Source: Paulownia fortunei (Eukaryota > Streptophyta > Magnoliopsida > Lamiales > Paulowniaceae). Taken from it: a DNA stretch of 64,000 nt. The notes beneath the pieces are model-generated. The model made no database searches, was not told where the DNA came from, and saw only the letters and a list, made by a program, of their open reading frames with translations. The stretch lies in the NCBI GenBank assembly GCA_019321725.1, contig CM033110.1, positions 20,267,278 to 20,331,277 on the forward strand, given 5' to 3'. Of the stretch, positions 55,584 through 64,000 are shown in pieces (within the stretch, counting starts at the first letter, position 1; every line of letters starts with the position of its first letter). The translations under genes and the position numbers were made by a program.

Positions 55584-55609
55584 CCCCCTTTCCCCAAACT
55601 CCCCACCCC
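55584..55609 (-). other. Predicted G-quadruplex (minus strand)
   Basis: The plus strand reads C5-TTT-C4-AAACT-C4-A-C4, so the minus strand has four G runs of at least four with loops of 1, 5 and 3 bases. This is a textbook intramolecular quadruplex pattern at the end of a 300-base block almost free of G on the plus strand. Confidence 0.7.
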
Positions 55610-57977
55610 TTATATGTGTATAATCGATATATATATATATAGTATATACTTTGATGGGCGATGGGAATATTTCAACTTAAACCACTCAACAGGTTCAAAT
55701 TGCGTAAGAGGCCAACGCAGTCTTCATACATTTGATATTAGGCTAACAAAACACACAAAAAACTGAAGTGATGCAAATTATAAAGTAAAAATCAAAATGA
55801 GATTTTAGTTATTACCTTTTATTTTATTGTTTGTGGCAGTCAATTATTTAGAGACGTTTACTCACTCAAATACTATTTAATAATTTTATGTTCTAATGTA
55901 GTGTTTTATTTTATATTTTATTTGATATATGCAAATTAAGGGCAGCTTAGATTGTTTATTGCAATTAGTATTTTATATTATATTTTAATATCATTAATAC
56001 ATATCAAATATATATTGATAATATTTTTTTATATATTTAGGGTAAATTGATGGTATTATAATAAAATATAAAATACCAATTAAAACAGAAGATTCAAAAT
56101 ACGTTAAGAGTATATGATTCAAGATAAATTTATATCTAAAAAAAATATTTCATACACTTAACATATATTTTATTACTCATATTTTATATACTCCATCTTT
56201 AATAAGAGAATTTTATATTGGAGTGTGGGGTATTCAATATTGAAAATAATTATTTTTAAATTTTAAAAAAATTGTTATTTAGTGCATGAGTGCATCCCAC
56301 ATTGAAAAAATAAATTAAGTTTAACTTGAATATATAAAATTTTAATATAAGAGGAGAGTAAAAATGTAAATATCCTTAAATGCATCTTAATAGATTCTTG
56401 GCTAAATTTAACTAGTTTAAAAGTTACGGGACAATCCTCTGCTCGAGCTCACATCCACATGTGGGTGCGCACCTTATAAATATAACATTAGACACTTTAG
56501 AAATATATTTTACACTTAATATATACCCATCGTCACGAGGAGTTAAGATCCAATAATGAACGAATAAGGATATAAAAATTATGTTACATGTAAAAACTAT
56601 AAAAAATTAACAGAAGCTGTGCGTCAAGCCCAACACTCAGGCCTAAGGATGTTACTTGTATCATTTTTAAAAGCATAGGGAAGCATTCAAAGGTTATATC
56701 TCTCAATAGAATATACAATTTTCAAAAATTTGCTCTGGACTTATCATTTGGTCATTCATTATGTGGAGGCTCATACATAGAGCCCAAACATAGTGGTTAT
56801 AATGTTCCAAAACAATCACAAAAAGTTCATCCCATTATATAGCAGCGTTTTGGACTTTCTCAATTAACTTTCATACAAAAAATATGTCACTCAAGTCTCC
56901 CATTTAATGGTGGGAATGAGAGGGAGCAATTTATTATACTCAACACGGATAAATGAGTCATTACAAGGAAGCCTTGAAATTTAGATTTTCTGAAAAATTA
57001 CAATTATACGATAAATTTTAGATTGGTTTTACAATATGAATGATCCCGCGGTCTCATAAGAATGACCCAAATAAGTATAATATATTAGCATAATACTATA
57101 TTTTTTAAGATTCTTCTATCTCACTAATTGTACTTGGAAGTAGGTTTCGCCCCGTCTCATATACCAAACTCTAAACACATATGATTTACATAAAAAAATA
57201 AAATTTAAAATTTTTAATACTAATCCTATCTTGTATATTAATCTTGTTCTATTTAAAAAAATTATAGTCATTTTACTAATTAATTTTATTACTATTACTT
57301 GATTGTAATGATTATTTTTGAATTTAACATAATTTCTATGAAGTTATTATAGTTCTATTGATAATAAAAAAATTATTACTAATGTTTTATGTATTTAGTA
57401 AGATATTATTTAAAAATATTTTATATTTTTTTTGAATATAAGTAAAGTGTATTAACTAATAAAAAATATTATAATATATATTAATTTAATAGAAATTGTA
57501 TTAAATTAAAAATTAACTATTAAAATTTAAGTACAATAAAATTTTAAATAAATTTAATATCAAGTATTAATTATTTAAATTTAAAAAATTATTAGAATAT
57601 AAATATAAATATTTTAATTTTATTATATTTTAAAAATTTTATTATAAATAATAGGTAAGAGTAATTTAAATTTTTTTTTTTTAAGTACAGGAGGTCAAAA
57701 ATGAAACAATGAGAATAAAAGAATGAAAGTTAAATAAAATAAGAATATAATAGAATAAAATAATATAATTTAAAATAGAAAGGAAAAAGTAATATTAGAG
57801 CAATAAACTGATATTAAACCTAAATTTGGTTTTATTAAAATTCTGTTCTAACTTGTATTCAGTTTTATTTTGAGTTTGAATTTGAAGAATTCAAAATCAC
57901 TACGTATAATCTCTCATTACACTTGTACAAGCAGACTATGCATAATAGGCAAAATCCAAGTAAATTTTATTGGTATT

Positions 57978-57983
57978 ACGTGG
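57978..57983 (+). promoter_or_regulatory. ABRE-like ACGTGG in the LEA promoter
   Basis: TTACGTGGTT contains the ACGTGG core of abscisic-acid response elements, 156 bases before the LEA start. LEA6 genes are typically induced by ABA and drying. Assignment is by motif and position only. Confidence 0.45.
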
Positions 57984-58138
57984 TTTTAGGCTTCATTTCC
58001 TCAGCGATAGACACCTGCAGACAAGGGGCGCCATTACAAAGAGGATAAAATCTCATAAATCGAACACCAAACTGATCCATAATCAATCACAGAAACAAAA
58101 CTCTAGTAGAAATAGTCAGACAGACAGAAAGGAAGAAG

Positions 58139-58393
58139 ATGGAGAGGAAGCACGAGAATGAAAAGAAAGGGAATTTAGAAGGGCTGCCGCTGGATACAAG
58201 TCCATACACTCAGTACAAGGACTTGGAGGATTACAAGAAACAAGGCTATGGCACGCAGGGACACCTACAACCCCAACCCGGCCGTGGCGCCGCCAGTTCC
58301 ACCGACGCGCCCACCCTCACCGGTGGTGGCGCCGCCAATCCCCAGGTTCAGCTCTCCACCACTGATGCCATCAACCGCCGCGGCGGCCAATAG
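58139..58393 (+). CDS. Late embryogenesis abundant protein, group 6 (LEA_6)
   Basis: A small hydrophilic desiccation-related protein thought to stay disordered and protect other molecules during drying. Single exon of 84 codons plus TAG. It matches the PvLEA18/At2g23110-At2g23120 family: a charged N-terminus (MERKHENEKKG), the core GLPLDTSPYTQYKDLEDYK followed by KQGYGTQGH, then a Gly/Ala/Pro-rich stretch with STDAPTLTGGGA, and the end TTDAINRRGG. There is no signal peptide, no Cys and no hydrophobic segment. The start is the first ATG after an A/G-rich leader. An ACGTGG motif lies upstream. The coding sequence is much more GC-rich than its flanks. The gene is separated from the other At2g231xx-type genes here by CGLD27, the J protein and the subtilase. 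Confidence 0.92.
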   Translation: MERKHENEKKGNLEGLPLDTSPYTQYKDLEDYKKQGYGTQGHLQPQPGRGAASSTDAPTLTGGGAANPQVQLSTTDAINRRGGQ

Positions 58394-58797
58394 TTTAGTA
58401 TTGTTGTATGGCCTATTCTAATTTGTATGGCATTTCATTGTTTAAATAGCATGTAGAAGAAGTTATTTTTGTGCCAAGAACCGGTCCAGGTTTTCATTCA
58501 ATAATGGGTATTTTCTTTTCATAGCAATTTTTTCCTTTGTCATTTTTCTATAATGGCCGAGGCCATTTATTTTACACATTTATTGGAGATTTAATTACCA
58601 TTTTCGTATTTATGCCCCTATTTTATTTGAGTTTTTTTTTTTCACAATTATTGACAACTGAATCGATTATTAAAAAAAAAATCGTAAGTGTGCGAAATAT
58701 AGTCATTTTAATTCATACAGTTGAAGATCATTACACGAGAGTCAAGACCTCTCTCTCATTTAGTATATTTTCCATAACATCTCTCAGCATATTTGAT

Positions 58798-58891
58798 GGG
58801 CCATGTTTCTAAATCTAAGGCTAAGCTTAACGGGCCATGATCCTAATTCCTAGGCTAAGTTTAATGGGCCAAATTCATATCATGGGCTGAA
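58798..58891 (+). repeat. 34-bp tandem repeat with TGGGCC in each unit
   Basis: GGGCC starts at 58798, 58832 and 58866, exactly 34 bases apart. The first two units share CCATG, CTAA and GGCTAAG...TTAA text; the third is partial, and a further TGGGCT follows at 58885. Confidence 0.85.
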
Positions 58892-60754
58892 ATGACACCA
58901 ACACCCAATAAGCTAAATCTATAGGTTTCACAATAAATAAAATTGAGGTTAATAAAAAAAATTGGGGTATAATAGTATAACTAAGTTCATAAATGCCCAA
59001 AACCCAGGAGTATCATCTTTATCAACAATATAAATACCATCAATTTTCAATAATTAATGATAGTCAATTAATTGCATATTTAATTGCTCTTAAAATTACT
59101 ATTTTTAAGTTATTTAATTTATATTTACTTGCTATACAATTGACTTGAGTATCGAAAAATCTTTATTATATCAATTCCGACACCAATATTGATTTTTTGT
59201 GATACAATCAGTAGCCAACGTAATAGTTGACTTTTCAATTAAGACTTTTAATGCATTAAGTATAGGTATAATACTAGTGTTATATTTTTTTTCTTAATTT
59301 GTTTTTCAGGATTTGAAACAAATATGGCTGAAATCAAAATGCAAATAAAAAGAATGAAATTTGAAAAATAATTGTTAAAAGGTATGGAGTACATCTGATA
59401 AGGACTTGTGCGACCTTGAAAAACTGGTGAAATGGCAAGTAACTCCTTTATGTTCCTTGATTACGCCATTTGTCCTGCTTCAAATCTTTGTTTGGACTTG
59501 GATACAATAAATGAGAAAAAACAGAATTTTATTATATAATATTAAGTAAACCTCTTTAATCTGTTATGTAATGCAACTATACTATCACATGCAAAGCTGA
59601 CAACGTATTAATACTTTGAGCTGGAAACTGCTAGAATTCTAGTCATCGTCATTCGTCCATTGAGTCAAAGGTTGACCCCAACAGTCATAGTCTTTTCTTT
59701 GACAATTAATTATATATATATATTATATTATATATTCTGTGTTAAGGACGCATACAATTTCAACGTTTTTAAAAGATGAGTTGAGGCACAGTCTTAAGAG
59801 GTTTGTCAGGGCAATCCAAAGTTAAAACCAAACTGAACTATAATATTCTCCAGAAGCAGCATGCGTACATGTATTTTGGATCCGTTTTTTATTTTTTATA
59901 ATTTGTATTTTCATCATATATATATACATGTATGTATTATACTTCAAAAATATACATTAATCATAGGTGATTGACAAATAAATATTTATTTATGATATTA
60001 AGTAGAAGATGAAATATCAATTTGTAATAAATAATTTATTTTTTAAAATAAAATTATTTTTCAAAATTACTCTCTAGCTTAAACTATTTATAAGTATATT
60101 AGTTTTAAATTCATGTTTATTAAAAAAATATTTTCATTATTATTTTGTTATTAAGTTGGTATTTTTAAGGATTTTTACATTGTTGAGATTATTACCATGT
60201 ATTACATATTATCTGACATATAAAATATCTTAATATTATTCAAAATTTGCAAACATTTTGAGGATATTCCGAGATTTCTATGAAGATTTTACAAAATTAA
60301 CTAAAAGTTGAATTTTGTTTTGAATACTCATTAAACCCAAAATTCAATCAAAATTTCAGAATTTCGACTCAAATTTAATATCATGGTTGTACCAAACTTG
60401 GGGCAAAAAATATTCGAACACGGTTAATTGATTCTTTATCTTTTCATCTCCTCTTTTTAGAAATCATAAAAGCTTCCTTTGTTACTATAAGTGCTGATTA
60501 CCTTATCTAACTAAATAGATTTTTTTTAAACTTCGTCAACATAAAAAAATACGCCATAAAAAGTAATGAATTGAAATTAACATATTAGCGTTGTCCTCTC
60601 AAATCGTCCAGTACTTTAACCTTTTTCAACTTTGAACTTGAAGTTGCTTGCCCAGATGGTATAGCGCGCATCCATTCCTTACCTGTCAAATAGGCAAATG
60701 CTATACCACATTTTATTTCACAAGTAAATAAATAAAGAAGAAGGCAATTTTCTC

Positions 60755-60782
60755 AAAAAAAGAAAAAGAAAAAGAAAAAGAA
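60755..60782. repeat. (AAAAAG)n hexanucleotide run
   Basis: About four AAAAAG units in an A-rich stretch upstream of the serine-rich protein gene. Confidence 0.75.
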
Positions 60783-61407
60783 TAAAATGGAATACAAATT
60801 CCAATTAAAATTTGACCGACTCTGCCCTCAAATTTAACCTTTTTTGTGCACCTGCCATCTAACATCACTATCTGTCCTCAACACAATGAATGTCGTGAAC
60901 ATTCTGTCAAGTGTCAACAATCTGCAAATTTAAGTTACATCAAATCTTTAACCCTTTGAAGTGACTGTGTCCCCCCCACCCCCCCCACCCCACAAACACA
61001 CACAACAACAAAAGCTGTTTTCTGACAGTGAGCCACTACAAGTTGAATATTATTTAAAACCCTCTATTTCAAAATTTGAAGAAAGCATGGAAAATAAAAA
61101 TAAAAATAAAAAAATCTACTACTAACTACTACATGGCCGTCCCACTTTATGCACAACCTTATTAATCTTTTTCTCCAAAAATAATGAGTAAAGAAAGTCA
61201 CGCTGCAGTTAAAAAGGGGGGGGCCGGCTTAGGTATCCAATAGGTCTCTTGACTCGCAAACAAGGAAAGCACATAAATTTTGGGTCGCCTGCACTCACTT
61301 CTACTACTATTTTAATCTTCTGCCTTTGCTTTTCTTTTTCCCCATCTCTATGTTCCACTTGTCTCTCTGTTTCTTTTTTTCCCATGTAAAACTTATTTCA
61401 ATTCACG

Positions 61408-61415
61408 TATAAAAG
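61408..61415 (+). promoter_or_regulatory. TATA box of the serine-rich protein gene
   Basis: TATAAAAG in CACGTATAAAAGCCC, 103 bases before the ATG at 61511. It fits the plant consensus well and predicts a leader of about 70 bases. Confidence 0.55.
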
Positions 61416-61510
61416 CCCAAGTCTTCTTCCTTTCTTCGACATAAGTAAATTTGAAAGACTCCACCAGTTGTTTGGGTGACGCAAATACATTTCCTTTTTA
61501 GTGTTGAGAT

Positions 61511-62539
61511 ATGGAGAAAAAATGTGCTGATGAAAGGTGGGCACTTGCCAATTCTGCCGAGAATGCTGTAGAATTCCCAGAAGATGGAGGAGGAGAAGAA
61601 GAAGAAAATGATGAAGAAGCGCTCTCATTGAGTGATCTCCCACTTATTCATCAGTGGAGAAAAGAGAAAGAAGAAGAAGAAGAGAGTAGTCTTCCCAGAG
61701 AAACTGAAACACAAGAAGACTTTGACTTCTGCTCCCTGTCCAAAGAATCTGAAATGTGCGCTGCTGATGAAGTCTTTTTCCAGGGCCAAATTCTGCCATT
61801 GCGCCATTCGGTGAGTTCTGAAAAGGGATTATTGCAATATTGCTACAGCCGCAATGCAAGCCGGTCCATTTCCAGGTCCGAATCCATGGATCATTACTGT
61901 TCTGGCGGGTTAATTTCTAGCAGAAGTAGCAGTATCAGTAGCCACCAGTCATCCAGCAGCGGCAGCTCCACCGTCACCATGGGGCCCAAATACAAGCCCA
62001 AATTACCACCCCGCAACCAATTCCATTCCCACCCAAGCCCATCACCCAAAATCCGTTTTCCGAGCAACAGGCAAGGGATGATCAGCACAAATCATAGAAA
62101 TTGCTCCAAGAAATCATCAGTGTGGAACATTTTCCGACTAGGGTTAGTCACAACCCCACCAGAAATCGCGTTCCAGGATCTAAAAACCCGGTGTCCCATC
62201 AACAACACTAATGGCAAGAACTTTGGGAGTCGGAACAGCACCAGTAGCAATAGCAGCTCCATCAGCAGCAGTAACTCCAACAAGAAAAAGAAACCAAGGG
62301 CTTTACTTGGTGGATGCAAGTGTTCAGTCGATGCGGTTGATACAATTGCTTCAAGAGTCGTGATCATCAAGAGGAGCGCGAGCGAGAGCGACGTGGAAGC
62401 GCTTGAACAAGAGAATGTAGAGGCGATGAAACCGCCCAAGATGACGAAAAAGCAAGCAGCAAAAAAGCACTTGTCCCATAATCGAACGTTTGAATGGTTA
62501 AAACAGCTTTCCCTTGAAGGCGCAGCCGATGAAGCGTAG
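61511..62539 (+). CDS. Serine-rich plant protein, MAKR-like motif, function unknown
   Basis: Single exon of 342 codons plus TAG. The product is hydrophilic, with no signal peptide or membrane segment. Order of parts: an acidic N-terminus (Glu runs at 28-36 and 54-58); EDFDFCSLSKES then DEVFFQGQILPLR (69-98), which resembles the F.F....DE.FF.GQ.LPL motif of membrane-associated kinase regulators (MAKR) and related plant proteins; Ser tracts (about 118-153 and 241-257); a Pro/Lys-rich part (160-185); SVWNIFRLGL (203-212); a KKKK stretch (258-261); and a C-terminus with SHNRTFEWLKQLS. I know no tested function for this form; a scaffold or regulator of kinases is a guess. The motif and the unbroken 1 kb frame with GC content well above the flanks support a real gene. 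In Arabidopsis the gene near CKA1 (At5g67390) would be the first to compare. Confidence 0.8.
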   Translation: MEKKCADERWALANSAENAVEFPEDGGGEEEENDEEALSLSDLPLIHQWRKEKEEEEESSLPRETETQEDFDFCSLSKESEMCAADEVFFQGQILPLRHSVSSEKGLLQYCYSRNASRSISRSESMDHYCSGGLISSRSSSISSHQSSSSGSSTVTMGPKYKPKLPPRNQFHSHPSPSPKIRFPSNRQGMISTNHRNCSKKSSVWNIFRLGLVTTPPEIAFQDLKTRCPINNTNGKNFGSRNSTSSNSSSISSSNSNKKKKPRALLGGCKCSVDAVDTIASRVVIIKRSASESDVEALEQENVEAMKPPKMTKKQAAKKHLSHNRTFEWLKQLSLEGAADEA

Positions 62540-64000
62540 ATTCATTGTCACGCATGCTTTACTTTTTGTTTGATGTAACTTACCTTTTCTGATCATGTGG
62601 TTGCCATTTTATTACTAATCTTTCTTAACCAGTAGCTTAATTTAATTTAATTTAATTCGATCGCACATGTGAGACATATAATTACTTTAGACCAAACAAT
62701 ATAATTAAATTGTAAAATATATTTTTTTATGTATATAGGAAAAATAAAAGTAATGTGTGACGGGCAAATATAAAACACATACAGCATGAAGTAATGAAAT
62801 GAGACCGAGATCTCGACCAATTCTTTATATTAATGGGGATTGCAATTTACAATTAATTTGACTTGAAGTTGAATTTATGAGTTGATGAATGATTGCAGAA
62901 GTGCATTGCAATGATAAATGGCGGTGGGAGTGGGGGTGGGGGGAGGTGGGAGTGGGTGCCTTTCATAATTAAAGTGTGAACTTTAGCAATACTTTATTAC
63001 TGTGTGGGTGTGAAAGTGGCATTTGATGACTGCAAGAAGCACGAGATAGACAGAAAAAAAAAAAGGAACAAATAATATATGCACCAAACATAGGCATGGA
63101 AGGAGAAAGAGAAGTGTGATGGAATTGATTGCAGGTAAAATGCAGAGCTCGAATAAGATAAAAATTATTAAAGGAGGAAAATGAGAGGAGAAAGAAGGAA
63201 ATGGGCACGCCCAATTGATTTTTTTTTTTTCATGGCCTACAATATTGCTTTCAGACAACAAATCAGAAAATTGTGGTCCGCTTCTCTGTTTTAATGTTTC
63301 CTGTTTTGAGGGTCCAAATGATGCATGTTTGCATGCTGGAATTATCTGTCCAGACTTTAGGGAATTCTTATCTTTCCACGCACCCACCCACACAGACATT
63401 AGCAAAACTCCTATGAAGATATTTGCAAGCATGGCCAATTCTTAAAGATGGAAATTAATTGTATTCTGTGTTCTTGATTTAGGATACAATTAATTGTATT
63501 CTGTGGGAGCCTTTTATATTTTTAGGGTGGTATGCTCTTTGGAAATAAGGTCGTGTTTAGGACAAGGACTCATAATTTAACTGACATTCTTGGATTTGGA
63601 TTTTAATTTCATAATGCGGTGGAATTGCATTTATTTATTAAATTGAAACTCATCCTTGTATGGAAAGGCTACCTTAAATCTCTTTCCTAATGAAAATACA
63701 GTTTACATTAGAAGAAATGATACTGTTAATGCCAATTGTTGGCATTTATGGAGCTGCACAATATATAAGTGTTGCAACACACAACTTACATGATTTAATT
63801 AATTAATTAAATGAATTATATACGTATGTTTCCATAATTAAAAGATTTTGGAAACAACTGAAAAAAATATTATGTGAAATCAGAGTGAAGAAAAATCTAC
63901 TGAAATAGAATGTCTGTCGAATTTGATTTGATATCTTGATGGATTTTCAAGATAAGGGAACAAATCTGATAACGATCATTTTATATACAATTTTTCCCTC
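62540..64000. other. Right flank, non-coding as far as seen
   Basis: A G-rich tract lies at 62925-62956, and AT-rich DNA continues to the end. A minus-strand frame at 62983-63438 begins with a hydrophobic stretch but then runs into low-complexity Phe/Leu text and has no support as a gene. TTAATTAATTAATTAA near 63797 is a simple repeat. Confidence 0.55.
62925..62956 (+). other. Predicted G-quadruplex (plus strand)
   Basis: G3, G5, G6, G3 and G3 runs are separated by loops of 1 to 4 bases, about 390 bases after the stop of the serine-rich protein gene. The pattern fits a stable quadruplex in DNA or in read-through RNA. Confidence 0.65.

Larger units (their letters stand above)
53327..58138. 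other. Spacer between the subtilase and LEA genes
   Basis: A GTTT tetranucleotide run (about 53438-53457) lies in the subtilase 3' flank. A MITE-like interval lies at 54207-54825, a G-poor C/T-rich block at about 55320-55615 and very AT-rich DNA at 55800-57850. From about 57950 the LEA promoter begins. The Pro/Ser/Thr-rich open frames at 55261-55620 come from the C-rich block in all frames and are not taken as genes. Confidence 0.6.
58394..61510. other. Spacer between the LEA and serine-rich protein genes
   Basis: Contains the LEA 3' flank, a 34-bp triple repeat with TGGGCC (58798-58890), AT-rich DNA to about 60600, AAAAAG repeats (about 60755-60782), a C-run block (60971-60991) and the promoter of the next gene. 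TGGTATAGCGC near 60658 looks slightly tRNA-like but has no B box or fold. No gene is supported. Confidence 0.6.

Noticed and set aside
55261..55766. Overlapping Pro/Ser/Thr-rich open frames
   Set aside because: All frames are open because the block lacks G on this strand; no domain, no splice logic and no conserved motif.
60655..60670. tRNA-like A box (TGGTATAGCGC)
   Set aside because: No B box at the right distance and no cloverleaf by eye.
62983..63438. Minus-strand 151-codon frame with a hydrophobic start
   Set aside because: After about 70 residues it is Phe/Leu/Ser low-complexity text from a purine-rich plus strand; no homologue recognised.

Overview
This is nuclear DNA of a flowering plant, most likely a eudicot. 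The genes carry GT-AG introns with T-rich acceptors. The spacers are very AT-rich with TATA-type promoters, and the proteins belong to plant-specific families (CGLD27, SBT1-type subtilases, group 6 LEA, ACBP3-type acyl-CoA-binding protein). I could not fix the family or species. Exon boundaries were worked out by hand from reading frame, GT/AG dinucleotides and remembered homologues. For nine genes the exons join into a complete open frame with no internal stop.

Layout: 1-2922 is non-coding, with diverged local repeats and a SINE-like copy. A casein kinase II alpha catalytic subunit gene (+) runs 3073-8916 in ten coding exons. Facing it is a small zinc-finger/SERF-type gene (-, 9872-13641) with one 3.4 kb intron. 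Next come an ACBP3-like gene (+, 15672-17035), an MFSD5-type major facilitator (+, 18879-23133) and, facing that, an eight-exon prolyl 4-hydroxylase (-, 24149-29907). A 5 kb gene-free stretch holds a MITE-like element. Then CGLD27 (+, 34880-38636) faces a J-domain protein with a likely mitochondrial presequence (-, 39462-44867). A 6 kb AT-rich spacer leads to an intronless SBT1.7-type subtilase (+, 51020-53326). After a further spacer come a group 6 LEA gene (+, 58139-58393) and an intronless serine-rich protein of unknown function (+, 61511-62539). The last 1.5 kb has no gene I can support.

The genes form no pathway or cluster; they are a mix of housekeeping, organelle, cell-wall/secretory and stress genes. 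Three convergent pairs have stop codons about 0.8-1.0 kb apart (CK2/SERF-like, MFS/P4H, CGLD27/J-protein). The most informative large-scale signal is gene order. From memory, Arabidopsis At2g23070-At2g23120 carries CK2 alpha, SERF-like, MFS, P4H and LEA6 genes, and At5g67360-At5g67380 carries ARA12/SBT1.7, CGLD27 and CKA1. This window holds both sets together, as expected of an ancestral block that was later duplicated and fractionated. I found no obviously new system. The best leads are a CK2 alpha N-terminal reading frame that stays open without an ATG, the synteny merger, tandem intron duplications, a phased TGGGCC repeat and several G-quadruplex-type tracts.
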